A stretch of 64,000 nucleotides of DNA from Xiphophorus maculatus (Eukaryota > Chordata > Actinopteri > Cyprinodontiformes > Poeciliidae): assembly GCF_002775205.1 (NCBI RefSeq), contig NC_036460.1:906001-970000 (forward strand), written 5' to 3'. Under the pieces are notes generated by a model. The model was not told the origin of the DNA. It saw only the letters and a list, made by a program, of their open reading frames with translations, and did no database searches. Of the stretch, positions 10,724-21,800 are shown piece after piece. Within the stretch, counting starts at the first letter, position 1. Every line of letters begins with the position of its first letter. The translations under genes were made by a program, and so were the position numbers.

Positions 10724-13700
10724 GCACTCAGAGTGTTTGGTCTCTTCCTGGTTGAACTGGTTCTGTGTTTCTGTTTCCAGTTCGGGTCAGCATGAAGGGA
10801 CCTCATGGCTTCATCTCAGGAACTGAGTGGCCTCTGATGGTGGTGAGACCCCAACACACACACACACACACACATGCACCCACACACACACACACACACA
10901 CACACCTACACACACACACACACACGCACACACACACACACACAACACACGTTTGCGTGGGTATCTTTGTAGGAGCCTTAGATTGACTTCCATTCATTTC
11001 TATAGCCTAACCCTAACCAAAACTCAATTCACACCTTAGTCCTGTTTTAGGGTCAAGGGTCAACCCCGACCCACAAACAGCGTTTCTCCTTGTGTGGACC
11101 ACAGACCACGGAGCTGATCCGCTGGACCCATCTTCAGGGTCTCTAGGTCTCCATAGCAACCATGAGAGACTACAGTTTGGCCTACACAAACATGAACATG
11201 TAGACATTGTTAAGCTCCGGTGGGCCTTTAACTAGACCAGATATGGACCCTGCAGACTGTGGAGCCATTTTCTTGGCTTTCCTTCAAATTAAAGGCAGAT
11301 TCTTTCTGACCTCGTGTCAGATGCTGCTTCAGTAAAAACTCAAATAAAAGTTTTGTAGACACGGTCATGGGCGCTAACTCCTCTTGCTAACTGATCCTGC
11401 TAACTGATTATTCTAACTCCTCCTGCTAACTCCACTGGCTAACTCCTCCTGCTAACTGATTATGCTAACTCCTCCTGCTAACTCCAGTGGCTAACTAGAT
11501 TGGCTAACTAATCCTGCTAACTCCACTGGCTAACTCCACCTGCTAACTGATTAGGCTAACTCGTCCTGCTAACTCCACTGGCTAACTAGACTGGCTAACT
11601 CCTTCGGCTATCTCCACTGGCTTACTCCTCCTTCCAACTCCACTGGCTAACTCCACCTGCTAACTGATTAGGCTAACTCGTCCTGCTAACTCCACTGGCT
11701 AACTAGACTGGCTAACTCCTTCGGCTATCTCCACTGGCTTACTCCTCCTTCCAACTCCACTGGCTAACTCCTCCTGCTAACGCCACTGGCTAACTCCTCC
11801 TACTAACTTCACTGGCTCACTTCTCCTGCTAACTCCCCGTGCTAACTCCACTGGCTAACTCCAATGTCCTGCTAACTTGTCCGTGTCTCTGCAGTTCTAC
11901 ATGGTGATGTGCATCGGGTATGTGCTGCTGGCTGTGATGTGGCTGGTTTTGTCCGCCTGCTACTGGAGAAGCCTGCTGCGGATCCAGTTCTGGATTGGTG
12001 GCGTCATCTTCCTGGGCATGCTGGAGAAAGCCGTGTACTATGCCGAGTTCCAGAGCATCAGCTATGAGGGCGTATCAGGTAGCCTGTTAGCCGGGTAGCC
12101 TGTTAGCCAGGTATCATGTCAGCCTGTTAGCCATTTATCATGTCAGGCTGTTAGCCATTTATCATGTCAGGCTGTTAGCCATTTATCATGTCAGGCTGTT
12201 AGCCATTTATCATGTCAGGCTGTTAGCCAGGTATCATGTCAGCCTGTTAGCCAGGTATCATGTCAGCCTGTTAGCCATTTATCATGTCAGCCTGTTAGCC
12301 ATTTATCATGTCAGGCTGTTAGCCATTTATCATGTCAGCCTGTTAGCCATTTATCATGTCAGGCTGTTAGCCATTTATCATGTCAGCCTGTTAGCCATTT
12401 ATCATGTCAGGCTGTTAGCCATTTATCATGTCAGCCTGTTAGCCATTTATCATGTCAGCCTGTTAGCCAGGTATCATGTCAGCCTGTTAGCCAGGTATCA
12501 TGTCAGCCTGTTAGCCAGGTATCATGTCAGCCTGTTAGCCAGGTATCATGTCAGCCTGTTAGCCATTTATCATGTCAGCCTGTTAGCCATTTATCATGTC
12601 AGCCTGTTAGCCATTTATCATGTCAGGCTGTTAGCCATTTATCATGTCAGCCTGTTAGCCAGGTATCATGTCAACCTGTTAGCCAGGTATCATGTCAGCC
12701 TGTTAGCCAGGTATCATGTCACCCTGTTAGCCAGGTATCATGTCAGCCTGTTAGCCAGGTATCATGTCACCCTGTTAGCCAGCGTCTCCTCCTCCTGGTT
12801 CGACCTCCTGAGCTGTCATGTGTCCTCCTGCAGTCCAGGGGGCGGTGGTGTTTGCCGAGGTGCTTTCGGCTGTGAAGCGGACGCTGGCCAGAGTTCTGGT
12901 GATCATCGCCAGTCTGGGATATGGAATCGTCAAGTGAGTCCAGCAACTGCTGCCATCAGAGAACAGTAATCCCAGTAGTATAACAGAACTGGGCCTGGAG
13001 AGAACGGGTCGCCCAGAACCACGAATCACTTCCTAGCCTGTTCAAGGTTCTGACAGCATTTGTATTTATTAACATGTCTCAAAGATTAAAATGATCGAGA
13101 ACACTGCTGACAGATCCATCGGGTTCCCTCCTGAACTTCCTCTCATCCTGCATTGAGGATCTTTGCAGCAAGATGCCTCACTCCGGCAACTCACAGACAT
13201 CTGTTTTAATGCGTTTTGTTACATAAGAAAAATAAACTCAAATAAACTTTTTTGCATCCAGAGTTGATGTTACAGATGCTTTAAGTTTCATGATTCCCAG
13301 ATTTGTAGGTTTTCTTTGTTTCTAAGCTATTATGACCTTTAACCCCTGTGACCTTCTACCCCCCCTGTTTCTGTCAGGCCAAGGCTGGGTGCCCTGCTGC
13401 ACAGAGTGGTCGGCGTCGGCTTGCTCTACCTGCTCTTCTCCATCATCGAGGGAATCCTGCGGGTCCACACGGTGAGTTCTGACCTGCTGGCCCGGTTCTG
13501 TTGGACCTGTTCCAGCCCAGTTGTGGATCAGTTCCGGCCCGGTCTAACCCGTGTGTTCTGCAGGATCGGGGAAATGACGACCGGAGCCTGATAGTGTGTG
13601 ACGTGGTTCTGGCTCTGACCGACTCCTGCGTTGTCTGGTGGATATCCTTACAGCATCAGAACCTTCAGTCATGATTGAATATCGTTTCGCTGTTTGATTC

Positions 13701-16700
13701 GTTATGTCTGCCTGGTTGAACTCCAGGTCCAGATTTCTAATCTGAAAACAGAGAAGAAGAAAAAGCCTCTGAGAACCAATCAGCTGCTGATTTAATTTCT
13801 TTCTATTTATTCTTTCTCATCCTCCTTTTTTCTTCCTTCTTTATTCTTGCATTCATCTCCTCCTCCTCCCTTTGTCTTCAGGCTGAAGATGATGTTCTTC
13901 TGGCTGCTATTCCTCTGGCTGTGCTCGATTCTGCCCTCTGCTGGTGGATATCCACTGCTGAACCTTTCCTTTTTAGCTGTAGAGAATCAGACTGTTGCTG
14001 CCTCTTATGTGTTAGCGATCCATGTTAGCGTCTTCCATGTTTGGGTCCCCCATGTTAATGTCCCTCATGTTAGCGTTCTCCATGTTAGCGTCCTCCATGT
14101 TAGAGTTCTCCATGTTAGCGTCTCCCATGTTAATGTTCCTCATGTTAACGCCATCCATGTTTGGGTCCCCCATATTAGCGTCCCTCATGTTAATGTCCCT
14201 CATGTTAGCGTCCTCCATGTTAATGTCCCTCATGTTAGCGTTCTCCATGTTAGAGTTCTCCATGTTAATGTCCTCCATGTTAGCGTCCTCCATGTTAATG
14301 TCCCCCATATTAACGTCCTCCATGTTAATGTCCTCCATGTTAGCGTCTTCCATGTTAATGTCCTCCATGTTAGCATCCTCTATGTTAGCGTCTCCCATGT
14401 TAGCGTCCTCCATGTTAATGTCCCCCATGTTAGCGTCCTCCATGTTAATGTCCCCCATGTTAGCGTCCTCCATGTTAATGTCCCCCATGTTAGCGTTTTC
14501 CATGTTAATGTCCTCCATGTTAATGTCCTCTATGTTAGCGTCCTCCATGTTAATGTCCCCCATGTTAGCGTTTTCCATGTTAATGTCCTCCATGTTAACG
14601 TCCTCCATGTTAATGTCCTCCATGTTAGCATCCTCTATATTAGCGTCTCCCATGTTAGCGTCCTCCATGTTAATGTCCCCCATGTTAGCGTCTTCCATGT
14701 TAATGTCCTCCATGTTAGCATCCTCTATGTTAGCATCTCCCATGTTAGCGTCTTCCATGTTAATGTCCCCCATATTAACGTCATCCATGTTAATGTCCCT
14801 CATGTTAGCGTTCTCCATGTTAGCGTCCTCCATGTTAGCGTCTCCCATGTTAATGTTCCTCATGTTAACGCCATCCATGTTTGGGTCCCCCATGTTAGCG
14901 TCCTCCATGTTAGAGTTCTCCATGTTAGCGTCCTCCATGTTAATGTCCCCCATATTAACGTCCTCCATGTTAATGTTCTCCATGTTAGCGTCTTCCATGT
15001 TAATGTCCCCCATGTTAGCGTCTTCCATGTTAATGTCCTCCATGTTAGCGACTCCCATGTTAGCGTCCTCCATGTTAATGTCCCCCATGTTAGCGTTCTC
15101 CATGTTAGCGCCTCCATGTTAGAGTTCTCCATGTTAGCGTCCTCTATGTTAGCGTCTCCCATGTTAGCGTCCTCCATGTTAATGTCCCCCATATTAACGT
15201 CCTCCATGTTAATGTCCTCCATATTAATGTCCTCCATGTTAGCATCCTGCATGTTAATGTCCCCCATATTAACGTCCTCCATGTTAATGTCCCCCATATT
15301 AATGTCCTCCATGTTAGCATCCTGCATGTTAATGTCCCCCATGTTAGCGTCTTCCATGTTAATGTCCTCCATGTTAGCGTCTTCCATGTTAATGTCCTCC
15401 ATGTTAGCGTCCTCTATGTTAGCGTCTCCCATGTTAGCGTCTCCCATGTTAACGTCCTCCATGTTAATGTCTCCCATATTAAGGTCCTCCATATTAGCGT
15501 CCCCCATGTTTGGGTCCCCCATATTAGCGTCCCCCATGTTTGGGTCCCCCATATTAGCGTCCTCCATGTTACCGTCCCCCATATTAGCGTCCTCCATGTT
15601 AGCGTCCTCCATTTTAACGTCCCCCATATTAGCGTCCTCTATGTTAGCGTCTTCCTTTATGGCGCTCTGTGTTATGTCTACTTGGAGCATTTGGTCCGGG
15701 TTAGCTGTAGCGTCTCGGTTTCTCGATGAAGCTTCCTTGACCTTTGGTCCCACATCTTCGTGAGCCTGGCTCAGACGATGAAGCTGCTGAAGCTGAGAAG
15801 GAACGTTGTGAAGCTCTCTCTCTTCAGACACTTCAGCAACACCCTCATCTTTGCTGTCATCGGTGCGTGAATGCCTCCTGTTCCTCCTCTTCCTCTTCTT
15901 GCCTTTCTAAATCTCTGTGTTGTTTTCAGCTTCGGTGATCTTCATCATCTGGACGGCGAAGAACTTCACCATGTCCAGGTGTCTCCCTGTAAGTAAGGAG
16001 ACGCCCTTATGTCTCTCTGTCGTCACGTCTCCAACGTTTTCATTCTTGCTGGTTTAGGACTGGAGGGAAGTCTGGATCCAAGACGCTTTCTGGCGCTTCC
16101 TGTTTTCCGTCATCCTATTGGTCATCATGTTCCTATGGCGACCGTCGGCAAATAATCAGATGTAAGAGGCGTTCTGGGGTTGGGTCATGTTTTATTCTGT
16201 GGTTTTAAGTGGACTGTGTTTGTGCGTGTCAGGTACGCCTTCAGCCCCCTGGTGGACGGGGACAGTGAGGATGAGGAGGAGAAGGAGCCCATGATGAACG
16301 AGGCTTTTGGTCAGAAACCTTCATCGTTTGTCTTCCTCAGCCTTTCCTCCCAGCCTCCAGTGAAGCTGCAGTTTGTTATGAAGTGAAGTTTTAGCTACCC
16401 CTTTAACTGCTTCCTGTTTGATTCAGGGGGTCACTGGTTTTAATATTTAATAAGAAATCAGTGCAAATCCAATAATAATCCTTATTAAATAGTTAATATG
16501 TTTATAAAAGCAGCAGATGGCTGAAGTCTTGAGGCTTAGTGTGTTGTTTCTTATATGTTGAAGCTTGTTGACCTTCTAATTGAGTCGTGGTTCTCTGCAG
16601 ACTCAAAGTGGGCGTGTCTAAAGCGTGAGCTCTGATTGGCTGGCTCCGGCAGCAGGAATCTGACAGGAATTGTTCATCAGTGGCGACCGCTTTAAAAAGA

Positions 16701-18286
16701 TAAACTAGAAAGTAAAAAGGTTAAGGCCAGCTGAAGTCACGTTATGTTTTGAATGATAATTTTCCAGTTTTTGTGGTTTCCATCCGGGTCAGACTGTAAA
16801 CGTGTCTCATCTGGTTCTATAGTTCTGGATTGTTGTTATGGAGACCAGATTCTGTAGCTGCTGGTCGTCACAGTTCCTACAGATGTATTACTGAACGGTT
16901 CAGCCCAGACAGGAAGTGAACTGGAAGCGGACCAAACCTCCACCGCCTTCAGCTGGTCCAGGAACTCTGACATGTTGAAGCTTTGCTGTTTGTTTCCCAT
17001 CAGACGGGATGAAGATGAGGGGGACGAAGACCGAGAGCAACGGGACAGCCAGACCCAACAAAGTGGTGAGCTCTGTAAATCATCTTCATCGCCACCATCT
17101 TCATCAGCTTCAGCTGTTTGCTAACCAAGCGGTTCTTCTGTGAACGTGTCGGGACAGGATGAAGATCTGAAGTGGGTGGAAGAGAACATCCCGTCATCGA
17201 TGGCCGACATGTGAGTCAGTTCCCGCTCAGCAACCCGAACTGAGCTAGCCTCCAGCTAACGTCGAGCTAGCCTCCAGCTAACTGGCTCCTCTTCTTTCCA
17301 CAGAGCGCTGCCCCCTCTGCTGGACTCAGACGAGGTCAGTTCCTACTTCCTGGTTTCACTTCCTGGTTCTGGTTTTCCAGTGTGATCAATGTTCAGTTGA
17401 GTCACTTTAACCTCTGATCTCCCAGAGGGTTACCATGGTTACCTGATGCACAGAAAACACTCGGTGTTGTCCTGCATCTAAGCAGCAGGGGGAGAAAAAT
17501 GCCCAGCAGAGCTGACCGGTCGCCATGGTTACATCATTCTTGTTGTCATGGCGATGATGGCTGAGCTGCTGCAGCCATTACTAATCTGAGGAGCAGAACC
17601 AGAGCCCAGTTCTGCTGACTGACCCGGTGGATCCGGGTGAGACCAGTTCAGATCCGGTCTTCTGGTCATCTTCTTGTCGTCTTCTTGTCGTCTTCTTGTC
17701 GTCTTCTGGTCATCTTCTGGTCATCTTGCCGTCTTCGGGTCGTGAAATGAAATGAATCCATCAGTAGGAACCTAAACTATGTCATCATAAATCCTGATTG
17801 GAGCAGACTCCGTCAGTCTGTCCTCCATGTTGGTTTGTCCTGAATTAAACCTCTAACCTGGTTTATTTGCAAACCAGTCTTCATCCTGCTCATTCTTACT
17901 GGACAGTCTGTTTATGGTACTGATGATGATGATGAATATGATACGGAGCGCTATTAAACCCTAAAGTTAGTCGGGTAGACTCTGATTAGCTTCTCTGCTC
18001 TCCTATTGTTTAGTGTGAAGCATAAAGTTATTACAAGTTATCTGATGAAGATCTGCTGTTCATGAAATGTCCTCAGGTTTGGACGCCAGTTATTAAAAAC
18101 GATCAATCCGTCCAGGCTCCTGTCAGCTCTACCGGATGGCAGAGAGTGCTAACCGGGATAGCATACAGGCTAACATCCCAGATGAATGTTAAAGTAGCTC
18201 ACTATGAACCAAATCAATGAATCATATTGATCTCTCTGTTTCAGGAAACCCAGACGACAAAGCTGGAGATGTCTAAGATGGAGTGA
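7333..18286 (+). CDS. tmem87a: Transmembrane protein 87A-like, complete gene
   Basis: Golgi seven-transmembrane protein of the GOLD-domain 7TM family; TMEM87A has been linked to Golgi ion transport and retrograde traffic. Coding exons: 7333-7467, 7903-7972, 8041-8132, 8995-9105, 9180-9245, 10327-10374, 10475-10498, 10577-10667, 10781-10842, 11895-12078, 12834-12933, 13378-13471, 13564-13641 (or 13882-13947), 15754-15862, 15930-15988, 16058-16161, 16233-16309, 17004-17065, 17158-17210, 17304-17334, 18245-18286. Phases agree and sum to 564 codons including the stop, close to the family length. Visible: signal peptide (residues 1-35); luminal domain with [16 protein letters not shown] helices at about 234-257, 260-285, 311-327, 333-356, 366-385, 414-432 and 452-470; the family phrases [31 protein letters not shown] and LWRPSANNQ; acidic cytosolic tail with [12 protein letters not shown], ending in SKME. 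The donor of exon 8 is weak. The tail favours TMEM87A over 87B. Confidence 0.93.
8148..8340. repeat. 19-bp minisatellite in tmem87a intron 3
   Basis: About ten GC-rich copies of a 19-bp unit, GTACCGCCGGGTCCTGGTG, with GTACC/GTCCC variants. Starts 16 bp after the donor of exon 3. Confidence 0.9.
9409..9626 (+). mobile_element. tRNA-derived SINE
   Basis: Head with an A box (GGTGGCGCAGCGGGTTAGC) and a B box (GGGTTCGACTCCC), a unique body and an A-rich tail. It is flanked by the 14-bp direct repeat TTAAACCTGAAGTT (9395-9408 and 9627-9640). Inserted in tmem87a intron 5. A related element lies in minus orientation at 60286-60431. Confidence 0.92.
10674..10720. repeat. (CA)n microsatellite next to the exon 8 donor
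   Basis: Uninterrupted CA repeat of 47 bp starting six bases into the 113-bp intron after tmem87a exon 8. Confidence 0.97.
10854..10951. repeat. (CA)n compound microsatellite
   Basis: CA repeat interrupted by CATGCACC, CTACA and CGCA, beginning about 12 bp after the donor of tmem87a exon 9. Confidence 0.95.
11371..11879. repeat. 13-bp minisatellite with 117-bp higher-order unit
   Basis: Tandem CTAACTCCACTGG / CTAACTCCTCCTG / CTAACTGATTATG units of 13 bp in tmem87a intron 9. A block of nine units (117 bp) is repeated almost exactly around 11530-11646 and 11647-11763, showing a second-level duplication. Ends about 15 bp before the acceptor of exon 10. Confidence 0.9.
12079..12780. repeat. 24-bp minisatellite abutting the exon 10 donor
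   Basis: About 29 copies of AGCCTGTTAGCC + AGGTATCATGTC or ATTTATCATGTC in tmem87a intron 10. The array begins at the donor itself (CAG|GTAGCCTGTTAGCC) and fills nearly the whole intron up to exon 11 at 12834. Confidence 0.93.
13564..13641 (+). other. tmem87a: tmem87a alternative exon 13A (26 residues) with U12 AT donor
   Basis: U2-type acceptor TGTTCTGCAG|GAT, then [20 protein letters not shown]...VVWW. It ends exactly at TGG TGG before ATATCCTTAC, a match to the first eight positions of the minor-spliceosome AT-AC donor. Phase 0 on both sides. It encodes a transmembrane helix of the 7TM domain (residues about 360-385). Confidence 0.85.
13882..13947 (+). other. tmem87a: tmem87a alternative exon 13B (22 residues), tandem duplicate
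   Basis: Pyrimidine-rich U2 acceptor TTTGTCTTCAG|GCT, then [19 protein letters not shown] followed by CWW, ending at TGG TGG before ATATCCACTG. Same phase (0/0), same terminal WW and same helix as exon 13A. From memory it is closer than 13A to the mammalian TMEM87A helix (IPLAFLDTALCWW). The donor has the ATATCC core but departs from consensus at positions 7-8, so it is a weaker U12 site than 13A. Transcript support was not available. Confidence 0.75.
14014..15655. repeat. 15-bp minisatellite inside the U12 intron
   Basis: About 110 copies of CATGTTAGCGTCCTC / CATGTTAATGTCCCC. As 15 is a multiple of three and the unit lacks stop codons in several frames, open frames of more than 300 codons appear on both strands (for example 13847-15763 plus, 14012-15103 minus). 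These are repeat artefacts, not genes. Confidence 0.95.
17659..17745. repeat. 12-bp tandem repeat
   Basis: Short array of GTCTTCTTGTC / GTCATCTTCTG units in the last intron of tmem87a. Confidence 0.7.
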
Positions 18287-18712
18287 ATTTGACGGAGGTG
18301 GAGCAGATGGAGAGATGGCTGGTGTTTCTAAATGGACATAAAAAAGGATGGAGGAGTGATGGATGGAGGAGTGATGGAGGAGTGGACAGTTTTTGGGTTT
18401 TTCTCTGATTGTCTCCTGGCTCCCTGAGCTCCTCTAAACGTTTCACTGGGAGCTGAATCCAGTCATTCTGTGTATAATGATAATAATGATGATCTGCTTT
18501 CTGCAGCACGGCCGCTGGCTTCCATTGTTGTTGTGCAGTGGCGCCGCCCTGCTGGATGTCTGTCGGGTTTGCTTTTGCTTTTATGTTTTTTGCGTTGTGA
18601 ATTGGTGTTTGGATATTTTTCCTCCTCTAAAAGCCAAAGGGACGAACCAGAGAGAGAAATCACGAGGAATTATTGACTTTTATTTTGTAAAGTTTGTCTT
18701 TGTGTTTCAACC

Positions 18713-18718
18713 AATAAA
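18713..18718 (+). promoter_or_regulatory. tmem87a: Poly(A) signal of tmem87a
   Basis: AATAAA about 430 bp after the stop codon, followed by T-rich sequence. Marks the likely end of the transcript near 18740. Confidence 0.7.
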
Positions 18719-18744
18719 GTTTTTATTTTCACCTGATTCTTACT

Positions 18745-20160
18745 GAAGCTTCATTCTGCCTCCTCTTCCTGGACAGAACCGGTTCTGATCGGGCTATACA
18801 TGGCCGCCCGCCTGTCCCAAACCGACATGGCGTCCGCCCTCTGCTCCACCAGCGCCATGGTAACCGTTAGTGACATTATCCAGATTAATCCAGACACACT
18901 GCAGATTCCAGGCAGGAATGATCCCGGTGGATCATCGGACCTCCTGGGAAAATGAAACTTTATGGAAAAACATAAATGATCCGAACGGAACCGGCCGGAC
19001 GGCAGGAAGCAGGCAGAGCAGATCAACAGATCCAAAACTTCATGGCTGGAAACACGATTTAGTTTTTACTTCCAAAAAGAAAACTGATCTGAAAAATAGT
19101 GGCAAAAATCTGCAAAGGAGGAAAAACTTTATTCTTAGCTCGGCTCTGAGGACTCTAGCCTCTTCCCCCTTTACTCTGCCACCTGTAAATAAAGCCCAGT
19201 GTGTCTGACGCCCCCTGCTGGAGGGCCATCTGTAAAGTCTTTTAGAACATGGCAGTTTAGCAAACGCCGCATTTATGTTTGTGATGGTAGGACAGAAAGT
19301 TGTGAACCTGAACTCCAGATGACCTTAAAATGTGTCTAATGGTTGTCATGGAGACCGCCCGATGCGAGGCGTGAAGATGTTTTCACTTCATCACTGTGAG
19401 CAGCAACCGGGTCTCTGGCCCAGTTTCATTATTGCTCTGAAACCTATTGTTTATTATTATTTATTGTATAATTTATGCACAATTTTAATTTGTTTAATAA
19501 AAAAAATTGGATAAAAATTAGCTTATTTTAACCTAATTCAGGCACACTTACATTATATAATGTTGACTAATTCACTAATGCTTTAGAAAATGTTAGAATA
19601 TTGACTCATTTTGCTGATTAGTGATAAATGAATTACAGGGTTTAGAAGCCCAGTGTATCAGAAGCCTGGCAGCCCGCCATGCTTTGCTTGTAGTCTTTCT
19701 TTCAGAGGAGCGTTGAGGAGAGATGAGAATGATTTAAATGTGTGAACAAACAATTATGTGTTGTTTCCATCTCATCTCGCTGCCCAGCGTGTGGCGCTGT
19801 CTGCGCTGTAAAGTTCATGTCTGTGTCCCGGTTGGTCAGAGCGTTAGCGGTTAACGAACCAACGCTAATCTCATCATGCAGGTTCAGCCTGTGAGGAGCT
19901 TCACGCTGGTTTTATATTATTTTATTATTATTTTTATATAATTTTTCTGGTTACACGAAGCACCAACCCATAACAAATGTTTTGTCCACTTAGTCAGAGT
20001 TAATGAGGGCGGAGATCTGAGAAACTGAAGCAACCAAAACAGTTTCTGTGGCTCTTATTAAAACTCAACAGACAGAAATGTTAGAGCTGCTAAAGCCACA
20101 TTAGCAGCATTGAATTAAATCTCAGTTTGTTGCTCATCTCTGCTCAGTGCAGCAGATTGA
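18745..20160. other. Intergenic, nothing recognised
   Basis: Unique sequence with no exon-like frames of known family between tmem87a and a repeat-rich block. Confidence 0.35.
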
Positions 20161-20165
20161 ACTCA

Positions 20166-21800
20166 TCCTGCAGGGCCGGTCCAAGGCTGCATGAGGCCTG
20201 GGGCAGAATCTGACCTAGGGGCCCCTCTTGCTGCTAAAACCATCAGCACCTCTAACAGCTTCTGGGTTGGATTTAATCTGGGAGAGAGAGAGTAGATTAA
20301 CTGGCCAACCTGAAAACAATCAGTTATAATTACAGTTTATTCATTTGTATTTGTGAACAAACAGCTCAAACTCACAGCATCAGATTGTTGCTATGGTAAC
20401 AAGACAATCTAACTATGAAGATTGTTCTTTGATCTTTTACAAAGTAAACTTACCAGCTCCTTAAAATCTTACATTTAAATGTTAAACAATTTAAAATCTT
20501 TTAATTTATGCTGAAACCATTAAATCAAATTCAGCAGCTTTGATCATCTCAATAAATAAATGTTACATTTATGTATCTGTGATACACCATAAAGTGGGAG
20601 AATTTAATTATCACTTGGTGATAGTCCAGAAAATCTGTTTAAGAAAATATACGCCACCACACAGAAATTAATAGTATTGCAACTAATTACATATATGGGT
20701 TTTAAAAGAAAAAGAAAAAGAAAAAAAAAAGGGTAACGAAGGTTCGGGCAACGTCTCACCAGGAGACCGGAGTTGAGGAGCCCCGGCCCTCGCTCTTCAG
20801 ACAGAGTTTGGGGAAGAAGACGGCGGTTGTCCTTTCTTTCTCTCACTGACTGTTCGTCATTACAGGTTAGTAGTGTGAAGCTGGTGAGGGCTGCCCCCCC
20901 TTTAAAAATGTGGAGTAACAATGTATATGTGGATATGATTTGTAATTTGATTGATAGATGTGCTGAAACATTGAAAATAAATAAAGAAAAAAAGGATTTG
21001 TTAGGATCGCAGTTAGCTACATTTTAGCTACAACGGTCCCATAACGGCCGTTTTTAGCTCCGTTCCACTCCCCGATTAAACATTGGTACCCTGAGATACA
21101 TTGTGTTGTTTTATCTGTTAAAAAGGAGTTATTATTATTATTATTATGATTATTGTTATTATTATTATTATTATTATGATTATTGTTATTATGATTATTG
21201 TTTTTATTATTATTACTATAGACTTTACTTTTTCTCCCTTGCTATGTAATCAATTAAACTGTAGTTTATTCAGTCGGACAGTAGTTATTGAAAACACATT
21301 AGAGCGAGCTTAAGGTTTTGTCCATTATTACATCTCCCTCTTGCAGTATTCAACATAATTAATCCTCTTATTTGAGAAATGGTTTTTTTAATGTATATCG
21401 CTGCACTCTGGATTGATTGGTGAGAGTTGATACCTTTTTACACAGGTGAAGGCTGTGTGTGGTTTTTTGTAGCAGAAGAAAGGACACAGGAATGTGATTG
21501 TTCTAGGAAATGTTAATAATTTCATAATTTCAATAATTTGTAATAAAGACAGAGTTTGGGGAAGAAGACGGCGGTTGTCCTTTCTTTCTCTCACTGACTG
21601 TTCGTCATTACAGGCTCTCCAAGATCAAGGGAAAGTAGAAAGTCTTCAGAAGAAGAAAAAAAACGGAAAAACAAAACAAAACATCATTTGTTATATTTGT
21701 CACTATAAGTAGAGACGAGTAACATATCTGTGCTAAAATATCATCATTTATGGCCCCTGAAGCCCTGGGGGCCCGATGGAGCTGCTGACTTCATTTGGAT
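20166..21800. repeat. Repeat-rich block with a duplicated segment of about 65 bp
   Basis: Begins with AGGGCCGGTCCAAGG, a motif often seen at ends of fish DNA elements, and ends near GCCCTGGGGGCCCGATGG. Inside, a segment starting ACAGAGTTTGGGGAAGAAG and ending TGTTCGTCATTACAGG occurs at about 20800-20866 and again at about 21549-21614; the copies differ in both flanks. The second copy directly follows TAATAAAG, as a retroelement R-U5 region would. An ATT-rich microsatellite lies at 21129-21217. The overall element type is unresolved. Confidence 0.5.

Larger units (their letters stand above)
13642..15753 (+). other. tmem87a: U12-type AT-AC intron of tmem87a
   Basis: Donor ATATCCTT at 13642-13649; branch motif TTCCTTGAC at 15733-15741 with the branch A 13 nt before the terminal AC (15752-15753). 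The next exon starts ATC TTC GTG AGC CTG (IFVSL), continuing WW|IF as in the family. No AG suits the required frame at this exon edge. All three minor-spliceosome signals are visible. Confidence 0.9.

Noticed and set aside
12079-12780. CRISPR-like regular array
   Set aside because: Units are contiguous with no spacers and the genome is eukaryotic; it is a minisatellite.
13847-15763. 638-codon plus-strand open frame with a signal-peptide-like start
   Set aside because: It is a wrong-frame reading through exon 13B followed by the 15-bp minisatellite; the long frame only reflects a stop-free repeat unit.
14012-15831. Minus-strand frames of 363 and 323 codons (NMEDAN-type repeats)
   Set aside because: Same minisatellite read on the other strand; no start, splice or promoter context.
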